Source: Plotosus lineatus (lineage: Eukaryota; Chordata; Actinopteri; Siluriformes; Plotosidae). Taken from it: 64,000 nt of DNA. How positions within the stretch are numbered: the stretch's first letter is position 1; each line of letters starts with the position of its first letter. Position numbers and translations under genes: made by a program. Location: positions 32,014,249 through 32,078,248 of the forward strand of contig CM045735.1 in assembly GCA_024760905.1 (NCBI GenBank), in the 5' to 3' direction. The notes beneath the pieces are model-generated. The model searched no databases. It saw only the letters and a program-made list of their open reading frames with translations, and was not told where the DNA came from. Of this stretch, positions 55,957 to 64,000 are shown piece by piece.

Positions 55957-56308
55957 CACTCTCCACAAGGTTGTTACTGTCCCCTCTCAGTGCAGCTAAC
56001 TGGGTTATCAAAGGCGGGCCATGTCTGTCACTGTCTATGGTGAGAGGCATGTAAAAGAACCATTGCTGACTTTCGTAAGGAGTAGCTGCAAAGCTGTAGG
56101 CGTGTTTCTGTCCCTTGCGAAAAGGGTTGTGTCAGGAAGGGCACCCGACGTAAAAACCTCTGCCAAATCAAAAATGTGCGAATCATTTGCTGTGGCAACT
56201 CCTGATAAAGGGAAAAAGCCGAAAGGAAATCAGTGGAGGTATTAAGAGGTGGATTAAGTCTGTTAAGTCCTCCTGATGGCCCAGGTACCAAAAGCATGGC
56301 ACCTCACT

Positions 56309-56327
56309 ATCATCATCATCATCATCA
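56309..56327. repeat. (ATC)n microsatellite
   Basis: Short ATC run at the 3' border of R2. Confidence 0.85.
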
Positions 56328-56485
56328 CTCATTTGCCAAACCGCTTAATCCTATTACGATCTCCACATTGGAAAGCACACAAGCATGGGCAGATCATTCA
56401 GACTTCACACAAAATGACTGAGCCCAGGAATCAAACCCAGCACCTTCTTGCTGTGAGGCGGATGTGCTAACCACGACAGCACAAT
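56328..56485 (-). mobile_element. SINE-2 copy, shortened
   Basis: CATTTGCCAAACCGCTTAAT (tail start) jumps to TTCACACAAAATGACTGAGC and the head GGATGTGCTAACCACGACAG. Confidence 0.65.
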
Positions 56486-56489
56486 GCTA

Positions 56490-56850
56490 CTCATTTTAAA
56501 ATATGGTATGGTTTATCCATTATGAACTGAAATCAAATAAAATTGATGTACTTATTTTCTTTCTTGTACAGTTGAGTAACAATTTCGCATAAACCTTATT
56601 CAAAATGACGCAGCCAGAATTCTTCTTCAATGTTAGTGTGCTAGTCTAAATATGCTGTTTATGAACTTGAGTGCAATGCGTTACCATTATCTGTGTATAT
56701 TGTATCCCCACATCTCGATCTGTCATAGAGGCTGAATTGAAAATGACACTCTACAATCAGTATAATTGTGACAGTATCGCCGACAGTATCACTGAAGCTT
56801 CCTGTTTGTGTTGTGTGTTTTTTAATCGCACTTATGCAATTATTATATAT
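56490..56850. other. No gene seen
   Basis: Unique-looking sequence. Confidence 0.5.
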
Positions 56851-56854
56851 GTTT

Positions 56855-57130
56855 TCACCTATCTTTCATTTTCTAAGCCACTTAATACATCCTAATTAGG
56901 GTTGCAGGAAAGCTGGTAGCCATCTCAGCCGATTCTAGGCAAGGGTGGGGTACACCCTGGACAACATGCTAGTTCATTCCAGGGCCAACACTAACACAAC
57001 CGTTCACACTCACATTCACGTCGAGGGACAATTTCAACGTTAGCCTACTGTGCATGATTTTGGAATGAGGGAGGAAACTGGAGTATCCGGAGGAAATCCA
57101 TGTAAACATAAACTCCACCCAGAAACACAC
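56855..57130 (-). mobile_element. SINE-2 copy with type B tail
   Basis: TTCATTTTCTAAGCCACTTA, GGGTGGGGTACACCCTGGAC and GGAGGAAACTGGAGTATCCG in reverse family order. Head truncated. Confidence 0.7.
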
Positions 57131-57487
57131 CAAGCCTCTGAAGCATCAACTGCCTGACAACACGGATTATTTCCAACAGTTTATTTGACAGTTTGAAGGC
57201 ACAGAAAGCCCAGGTCAACCTAAGTGGGATGCTGTTGATTTCTTGCCTTTGTTGATGAATTGTACAGTCACTCTGGTGGCAAGACAAAACCTCTGGCTAA
57301 AGCCACCATCAGATTGACCAACAATACGCCTTGTTTGAAAATCAGACAACTCTTTTGCTCTTAGTATTCACAACATAGTAATGAATATACAGTAATGCAT
57401 TTTTTTTTACAGATAAAACTCTATAATGAGTTATTTCTATTTACTTTTGATATCTCACTGTATTTGTCATAGGGTGGGGAGAGGCAT
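57131..57487. other. No gene seen
   Basis: Unique-looking sequence. Confidence 0.5.
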
Positions 57488-57584
57488 GTTTTAATTTTAT
57501 TTGTTTACACTGTATTAATTCCACAAGGGAAACTTTGGCTTGTGTATTTAACCCATCCAAAGTGAAAACACCCACCCACACACA

Positions 57585-57655
<71 letters not shown>

Positions 57656-57860
57656 ACACTTGTAGCACACTGCGGTGCCCAGAGAGCAGTTGAGGGTTTG
57701 GTGCCTTGCTCAAGGGCACCTCAGCGATGAATGTGGAGGAAGAGAAGGTGCAACTCACTCTCCCACTACCACACATTTTTCCTGCTGGTTCTCTAATTGA
57801 AACAGTGATGTTTAGTCCCAAAGCCGCTTCTCGAACCGCTAGGCTACGGTTGTCCCTGAT
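57488..57860 (-). mobile_element. SINE-like repeat with internal (CA)n
   Basis: In reverse: a tRNA-like end (AACCGTAGCCTAGCGGTTCG), GGTGCCCTTGAGCAAGGCAC, the CA tract at 57569-57653, then GGGTTAAATACACAAGCCAA and CCCTTGTGGAATTAATACAG. The order matches a common fish repeat that I recognise but cannot name with confidence. Confidence 0.6.
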
Positions 57861-57954
57861 GTCTCAGCCAATATTCAAAACAGTGGCAGTTGTCCCCAGC
57901 AATCTTTGTTAGAGGTCACCACATTGGCTCATCCTTATAAAATTAAATCTGCAT

Positions 57955-58045
57955 GTTTGATTTGGCACAGGTTTTACACCAGATGCCATTCCTGACACAG
58001 CCATCCTCATTTGCCTGGGTTGAGGACCGGCGTTACGAGCACTCT
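57955..58045 (-). mobile_element. RTE 5'-UTR fragment, possibly a headless SINE
   Basis: In reverse: ACGCCGGTCCTCAACCCAGG, then GTGTCAGGAATGGCATCTGG and GTAAAACCTGTGCCAAATCA. A TGGTGACCTCTAAC block about 50 bp further on resembles the RTE 3' module. This would be a 5'-UTR/3'-UTR fusion without a tRNA head. Confidence 0.5.
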
Positions 58046-58229
58046 GACTTGGTTGAAATAATGATGGTTTACCAATGGTTGGAATAATGGTAGGCTGAAT
58101 AGGTTAAATTTTGCCTGAAAAATAGAACAAGTTGGTCGTCAAATTCAATTTTGTTCTGACCAAGAATGGGACTGTTTGAGTGTCTTTACTTTTATCTATA
58201 GAATTAAGTTGCATATAATAGAATATGCA

Positions 58230-59680
58230 TAAACCTACCAACAGAACTGTGCAGATGTGGACTGAGGAGGCTTCATCAGCACTGCAAGACTGTGCTTTGA
58301 GCATATAGACCGGGATGTGTTCAAACAGGACACTGTTCTGTCCTACATTCATTTCTGCACTCACACTGTCCTGCCTATAAAAACTGTTACAGCTTTTCGA
58401 AACCAGAAGCAATGGATGGACGAGACAGTATGGCCCCTGGTTAAAGCCTGAGACGCAGCCTTCAGAGCAGATGACAGGCTGGCTTCCAGTGGGGCACAGA
58501 AAGAACTGAAAAAGGGCATCCATCAAGCAAAACTCAGGACCAAATAACATATTGAAGAAGACTTTACGAACAACTGGTGCAACATGTGGAAAGGTATAAG
58601 GATACACAGTCTATAAGCATAGCGTTCAGCAGATCAGATATGACCCCACTCTCTGTGCACCCTGAACAGCTTTTTTGTATGCTTCGAGTCATCGAGCTTC
58701 AAGAGGATCCTCCTTAACCACATCAAGGACGCTATCCATGTGGCGCTGGACAGCCTTCAGTTTGCCTACAGGGAGAACTGCTCTACGGAGGATGCTGTCT
58801 CACTAGCACTACACACAGCAATGACACTGTGGGAGCACCAGAATGCTTATGTCAGGATGCTATTCTTCAGATCAGCTTTCAACACTGTTCTCCTGGAGAA
58901 GCTGGGACAGAAGTTTTACAACTTGGGACCACCTGCCACTTTGTTTTAGTGGATCAAGGACTTTCTCACCAACCAACCTCAGGTGGTGAGGATAGGGGGG
59001 TGCTACATTATCAACCCTAATCCTGAACACTGTAACACCACAGGGCTGTGTGCTCAGCCCGGCACTCTTTACACACGACTACTCTGATATCCTCTCCACA
59101 AACATGTTTGTGAAGACAAACATGCTTGCCGATGACACCACTGTGGTAGGCCTCAAATCAGACAATGAAGAGACCCAATAGAGAGAGGAGATTCAGCACC
59201 TGATAAACTGGTGTTCAACTAATAACCTCATTATGAAGACCAGTCAGACCAAGGAGATCACAATGGACTATAGGAGGACCAGGAACACAGAGCACGCTCC
59301 TCTTTGTATTCATGGGGAGGCAGTGGAGCATGTGGACAATATTAAGTAACTGGGCATTTACATTTCATATGACCTGTCGTGGTCTATTAACACCTCACAC
59401 CTGGTGAAGCAGGCCCAACAACGGCTTTTCTTCCTCAGGAAGCTGAAACGTACAGGACTCTCCTTTCAGCTGCTCAAGAACTGCCACAGAGCTACAATAA
59501 TACGTATTCTCTGTCTCAGTACAATGGTGTGGTACAGCAGCTGCACTGCTAAAGGCAGAAATGACGGCCCGGGTGGTGAAAACTGCATAGGGGATCATGG
59601 GCTGCCATCTATCAGATGTGGACACAGTATGTACTGTCGAGGTCCAGAAGAAGGCCACTAGCATTGCTACAGCTCTCACA
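58230..59680 (+). pseudogene. Rex1-like reverse transcriptase, heavily broken
   Basis: The linker region (58230-58620) encodes blocks such as QKQWMDETVWPLVKA, then a deletion joins it to the RT. ALDSLQFAYRENCSTEDAVS begins the RT fingers. The motif A region reads MLFFRSAFNTV where an aspartate-containing FxDxSSAFNT is expected, so the first catalytic aspartate is lost. LADDTTVVGL, the catalytic motif region, is present near 59128. KAQQRLFFLRKLKR marks the C-terminal part. Many stops and shifts separate these pieces. Dead. Confidence 0.82.
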
Positions 59681-59689
59681 CACCTATGA

Positions 59690-60118
59690 AATGGATGTTT
59701 GCACCACTTTCTTCAAGAAAGTAATACAGAAACATCAAAATACTAATGCAAAGCCAAAATACAAAAATGCCAAAAATGTACCGACACCTTCCTACCTCAA
59801 AGCACTTATCACACCTTATACTGCACCACGTTTTCTCAGATCCTCTAGCACTGCTAGACCGATCCCTCCCTCTACCAAGGGACAAGGGGAAAATGAATCT
59901 ATCCTCAACTTTGTTCTTTCTCCAAGATGGTGGAATGAACTTCCTCTGGACATCCGAACAGCTGAGCCACTGGATATCTTCAAACGATGGATGATAACTT
60001 ACATTTTTTGACAGTACATAGATTAAGTACTAAGTACTATGCCCCCCCCCCCCCCCCACACACACACACACACACAAGGAACGTCGGCGAAATGCTGTAA
60101 ATGTAATGTAAATGTAAG
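59690..60118 (+). mobile_element. Fragment of another LINE (L2-like C-terminus) inside the Rex1-like copy
   Basis: An open frame to 60011 has LITPYTAPRFLRSSSTA and WWNELPLDIRTAEPLDIFKR, the pattern at the end of L2/CR1/Jockey RT proteins. It is followed by a poly-C/CA tract (60043-60076) and ATGTAATGTAAATGTAA. Rex1-like sequence resumes at CCACAACCAGACTCAAAAAC. No clean TSD was seen. Confidence 0.6.
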
Positions 60119-60168
60119 TCCACCACAACCAGACTCAAAAACAGCTTCACCTCCCACCCCTCATAATC

Positions 60169-60169
60169 A

Positions 60170-60238
<69 letters not shown>
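60169..60238. repeat. (CA)n microsatellite
   Basis: CA run within the 3' region of the Rex1-like element. Confidence 0.95.
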
Positions 60239-60241
<3 letters not shown>

Positions 60242-60675
60242 CTCCACTAACACATAGTCACACACACTCTTACACAGACATCAGTTCTTGGTAAAAGGAC
60301 ATTGAATCTGTAAACTCTACGACCGTATTGCACTGTCGCACTTTACCTCGTTTACATTCTACTTTATACACTTTGGACATTTACATTCTACTCATCCACC
60401 CCGCTGCCACTATTTATTTATTTATTCCATTTCACATTTAAATCTGTGTTCAGTTTTCATTCATAAGTAGAGAGTTTGCACTTCTATTTTATATTTTTAT
60501 TTTAAAGTTTAGTGTACAGAATTAGTTGTGCTTATCTTCTGCTCTTGTCAGCGTTAATCACAGTTTATTGTCTCGTTTGCACCTTTTTCATTTGTTTGCA
60601 CCTTTTAATGTTGAGAGCCGCATGCAAAATGTTGTTATCTGTGAACATAATGACAATAAAGACTCTTGAATCTTG

Positions 60676-61220
60676 AATAAACATCTCAGGTCTTATAACA
60701 ATATTTATCAGAGCAATTGATGTTGAAAAGGATTGTGGGAATAGTTAAATGTTTCCTTGTGTAGGATTTACATTTAAAAGATATTTAGGCTATTGCTATG
60801 GAGAAAATGCAGTGGGAAAAGGAAATATAATACAAGAAAGGATGAGCTGAAATGCTTATACTTGAAAAATGTAAAGGTCCTAGAAGTTTAATGAATACTT
60901 CATTCCCTAAACATGTTTTATTCCTTCTGTGAGTGGTTGTTCAATCACATGCTGATGCACAGTAGGCTAATAATCCTCTCGACATGTTTGGTTAAACTAG
61001 TGGGTCATCGAAATGTTTTTTTTTTTTTTAATGAATAGGAAACATGTGGTTAAAAAAAAAAAAAAACTGTAAAAGACAGCTGGCTAAAACATGCAAGGCA
61101 GCATCTCAACTCTGCAGTCCAATGTTCCCCAACACCGAGCACAAGCAGTGGTGCTCGCCAGAGTGGCCCAGGAGCCTGATCTAGTTACAGTAGTGAGCAA
61201 ATTGTCTCCTCTCTTTTTAA
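60676..61220. other. No gene seen
   Basis: AT-rich unique sequence with T and A tracts near 61018 and 61055. Confidence 0.5.
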
Positions 61221-61221
61221 C

Positions 61222-61375
61222 ACTAGGCCTGGACCACAAAAACATTACGATTTGGAACCACCACTCAGCCGACTGTGCATGTTTTTGGACTGTGGGATGA
61301 AACTGGGGTACCTGGAAGAATCCAGCTTTGTGAGGCGAACATGCTCACCACTGCACCACTGTGTGTCACCTGTGT
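61222..61375 (-). mobile_element. SINE-2 copy, 5' part
   Basis: ACTGTGCATGTTTTTGGACT and GAACATGCTCACCACTGCAC are the reversed body and head; the tail is absent. Confidence 0.65.
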
Positions 61376-61517
61376 AAATATATTTTCAAGTAATAAAAAT
61401 TCCATTGTTTCACTTTACCCTCTAGTATACCTCCTTTGAAGTTATTCAAGATATGCTGTTAAATTATTCTCCTATTTTCTGGTGTATTGCTGTATTTATA
61501 GTCCAGTAGTCAGACAT

Positions 61518-61550
<33 letters not shown>

Positions 61551-63190
61551 GCAGACCAGACATGTTAACACGACTAATGAGTCATACTGTAATGTGGCAC
61601 ATTTACATGGATCAGATGGACAATTTACAAAATCTGCCAGCAAAGGGTTGACAAGTCTGATATCAGTAAATTTTTAGAATTTTTTTTGTAAAAAAATAAA
61701 TAAATAAAATAATAAATACTACAGACAGTTCAACGTGTATCACAAATTATGTTCTAGGAATTTATATGATATGAAAAGCTGTCAACTCTTACGCTCATGC
61801 AAAATTCAGCAACTAATGATAACTCAAAATCCAAAAATACTGAAAGCAGGTTCTGTTTGTCCTTAAATTCCTATCAGTGTTTAACAACTCTGTGGAATAA
61901 AAGTTATCTTGGTTGTTGCATGCAAATAACTGCAATTCGAAACTGAAAACTCACTGCAACAAGTATCCGCTCAGAGCAGATCATCATATATTTTTATATA
62001 AAACGCAAATGAATATTGGAAAATACGCATATTTAACACACACTTTGCATATGCATATTTGTCCTTCATGCAGTACTGTACAAGCCTTAAATCTCAGATA
62101 CTTTATATTTACATGTAATAAAATTAAACACATTGTTTATACATAAAAAAAAAAAATCTATAAAGCCTGATTAACATGAATAAAAAATATGCAGTCAGTA
62201 GTTGGAGCGCTGACCCTTTGCTTTAAAGAGGGCGGGCTCAGGTATACTGTAATTTACATGATTTTCAAGTTATAAAACAGTGAGTTTTATTGAGCATCTT
62301 GCAGAACTAGACACATTTCTCTTCCCAGACATTTTGACTGTCACACCTCTTCTATATTTGCACAAAAGCTCAGGAGCTTTCATTCATTTTTGACTGAAAA
62401 ACTGTCTGTTGGATAATTTACTGTCGCATACATATACTGTCATATAATGTTTTTATTTTTATTTTTATTTTTTTATTTATTTATTTATTTTTGGTAACAT
62501 TTAATGTTGGACTGGAAAGTTACTGTTTGCACATATGTACATCTATTTGTACCTGACTTTTCAATGTACATTCAGTACATACAGACATAAAAAATAAACA
62601 AACATTAAAAACTGAACAGCAAAGCTTATACAAAAAGAATTTGATGCCTAAGACTTTTGCACATTACTGTTGGTACAGATATACAATATCATACTATACA
62701 ATATTGACCTTGTTCCCCAAGTAATGAAAACAAAGTGATGCTTTCACTATTTATCAATTTAGACCAAAATATCTGTTAAATTCAAGTAATCTATTTTTCT
62801 ATGAACCTGACAGGGCGCAATGTGAGCTTTGCACCAAAAGTCCTCAAAAAGGCGCTCAAAATAGGAAAGAAAAAATACATAGCAGACAGATAGGTCATTT
62901 CATGCGACTCTCATAATTTCAGAATATTTTTCAGTTCATATTCATGTAATTTTCTGACATAAACAAACAAACAGACAAATAAATAATCACACCATAATCC
63001 CGAGCTAAGAAATGCAACCTTGGTGTTGTACTGCAAATAGTAAAGTCCAAACATGGCTCGTTTCACATAAATTTATTTTTTCTTATTGAGCCACACCAAA
63101 ACCAGGATTCATTGTGAATGAAGCTTTTAATGGAGTTGCAAGGACTACATGCAAATTTATGAAAAAAACCCAAAACCTTTTCACCCAAGT
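61376..63190. other. No gene seen; (CAGA)n at 61519-61548 and (TTTA)n at 62452-62491
   Basis: About 1.8 kb of AT-rich unique sequence with two tetranucleotide microsatellites. No coding or repeat-family signal. Confidence 0.55.
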
Positions 63191-63191
63191 T

Positions 63192-63434
63192 CATTGTTCA
63201 TTGTCTGCAACCGCATAATCCTAATTAGGGTCATGATGCCCATCCCAGCCGACTCCGGGCAAGGGTAGAGTACACCGTAGACAGCTCTCCAGACCATCGC
63301 AGGGCAGAAACACTGACGGCTATGCAGCTACTCTGGTTGAAAGTCAGCGATGGTTCTTTTACATGAACCTCACACCACAGACATCAGACATGTGAGACAT
63401 GGCTGGCCTTTGATAACCCAGTTAGCTGCACTGA
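63192..63434 (-). mobile_element. SINE-1, type B tail, head missing
   Basis: Tail (CAACCGCATAATCCTAATTA; GCCGACTCCGGGCAAGGG) and core (GGCCTTTGATAACCCAGTTA) on the minus strand. Ends abruptly before the tRNA head, a 5' truncation in SINE sense. Confidence 0.82.
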
Positions 63435-63965
63435 GGGTTTTCACTCTCAAATCATCAGATTTTTTTAAATGTAAAATATCAATATTTTGTCATTAAACTC
63501 TCGTCTCATGCTTTCTCCACAACTTAATGATTGCTAAATTCTACCATTTTGTTGTGGCTATGAAACTTTATTTTGCACTTCAGGGTACATTTCTGCTGTT
63601 CTGAATGTAATTTGTGAATGTGATATTTGAGGGTGTGTGATATGGAAAGATAGCAACATTTCAAAGTAGCATCTGTTTAGGGCTCTGACAAAACCTTGCC
63701 CTGCCCTCAAGGTTCTTCTAAAGCCACACACCCACTTCGCACGAAAAAGCCTCGCTCTGTCTGTTGTTTCACGTGCAAGTAGGTCGTCCTTTTTACAAGA
63801 TGATTGTTGTTAGGGTAGATGGGAAAATGCTTTAATTAAGTGAATTTTAATAGCAGACACTTTGCTTGTGTGTTTTGTGGCAGCAGCAAGAGTTATATGC
63901 CGATATGTTTTCTTGTAGTATTCCCCTGACTTTTAGTTCATACATTCTACCTTCAGAACAGCACT
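63435..63965. other. No gene seen
   Basis: Unique-looking sequence. Confidence 0.5.
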
Positions 63966-64000
63966 GTGGTGTCGTGGTTAGCGCGTCCGCTTCACAGCAG
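63966..64000 (+). mobile_element. SINE-2 head cut by the window edge
   Basis: GTGGTGTCGTGGTTAGCGCG and CTTCACAGCAG match the first part of SINE-2. The element continues outside the window. Confidence 0.6.

Larger units (their letters stand above)
55890..56235 (+). mobile_element. SINE-1, type A (RTE) tail, complete, with TSD
   Basis: Reference copy of the family here. The tRNA-like head (55890-55970) is followed by the core (55990-56115), the LINE 5'-UTR-derived module (56121-56192), and the RTE 3' module (56190-56230). GAGGTATTAAGAGG is duplicated at 55876-55889 and 56236-56249. R1 at 48593-48605 shows the unfilled site. Confidence 0.94.
55037..56310 (+). mobile_element. hAT-like repeat, copy R2 (contains a MITE and a SINE-1)
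   Basis: After removing 55272-55823 and 55890-56235, the remaining sequence aligns with R1 through ATTGTGTTTTTG, TATTATTGATGG and AGTCTGTTAAGTCC to GGCCCAGGTACCAAA. R2 has a shorter interior than R1. Confidence 0.55.
58225..60675 (+). mobile_element. Rex1-like (CR1 group) LINE, degraded
   Basis: Remnants of linker, RT and 3' UTR. The 3' end carries ATGACAATAAAGACTCTTGA followed by repeats of TCTTGAA, a tail type seen in Rex1/CR1-like fish LINEs. A foreign segment (about 59690-60118) replaces part of the C-terminal region. Confidence 0.8.

Noticed and set aside
55890..55970. Possible functional tRNA gene
   Set aside because: A and B boxes are present, but the sequence does not close into a clean cloverleaf and continues into a SINE with TSDs.

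Overview
The window looks like intergenic or intronic DNA from a ray-finned (teleost-type) fish. The evidence is its density of fish-typical mobile elements (Rex3- and Rex1-like LINEs, another RTE-type LINE, Tc1-like transposons with long inverted repeats, hAT and pogo/Tigger-like MITEs, several tRNA-headed SINE families) and long CA/GT, TA, GA/CT and ATT microsatellites. Species assignment is not possible by eye. I found no convincing host protein-coding exon, rRNA gene, functional tRNA gene or CRISPR array. Nearly all recognisable coding sequence is broken transposon sequence.

Layout. 0-7 kb: a 5'-truncated SINE, a SINE-3, a Tc1 fragment, an end-complete but internally deleted RTE LINE (3369-5230, long target-site duplication, TSD) and a second non-LTR element on the minus strand (5816-6938). 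7-13 kb: a 224-bp foldback element, SINE-2 copies, and a hAT MITE (10698-11475) with a perfect 8-bp TSD. 13-20.5 kb: an RTE LINE nested in a SINE with both TSDs readable, microsatellites, a GC-richer unexplained block, and Tc1 copy B. 20.5-23.5 kb: Rex3 copy A, minus strand. 26.8-28.6 kb: Tc1 copy C carrying a 330-bp unknown insertion. 30-34 kb and 37.5-40.6 kb: near-full-length RTE LINEs on the minus strand. 41-45.3 kb: a pogo/Tigger-like MITE and Rex3 copy B with an inverted 5' segment. 47.7-56.3 kb: two copies of a hAT-like repeat that serve as empty and filled sites for SINE and MITE insertions, plus another MITE. 58.2-60.7 kb: a Rex1-like LINE with a foreign LINE fragment inside. 61-64 kb: mostly AT-rich unique DNA.

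How the parts work together. The RTE LINE and SINE-1 appear to be an autonomous/parasite pair. One SINE-1 subtype carries a piece of the LINE 5' UTR fused to the LINE 3' end, and the shared 3' module includes the LINE stop codon. A second SINE-1 subtype has the same tRNA head and core but a different tail, which it shares with an unrelated SINE family. This modular head/tail exchange, together with a paired hairpin at the RTE 5' terminus, is the most interesting signal here. All assignments are from sequence reading and memory of family features; no search was run.
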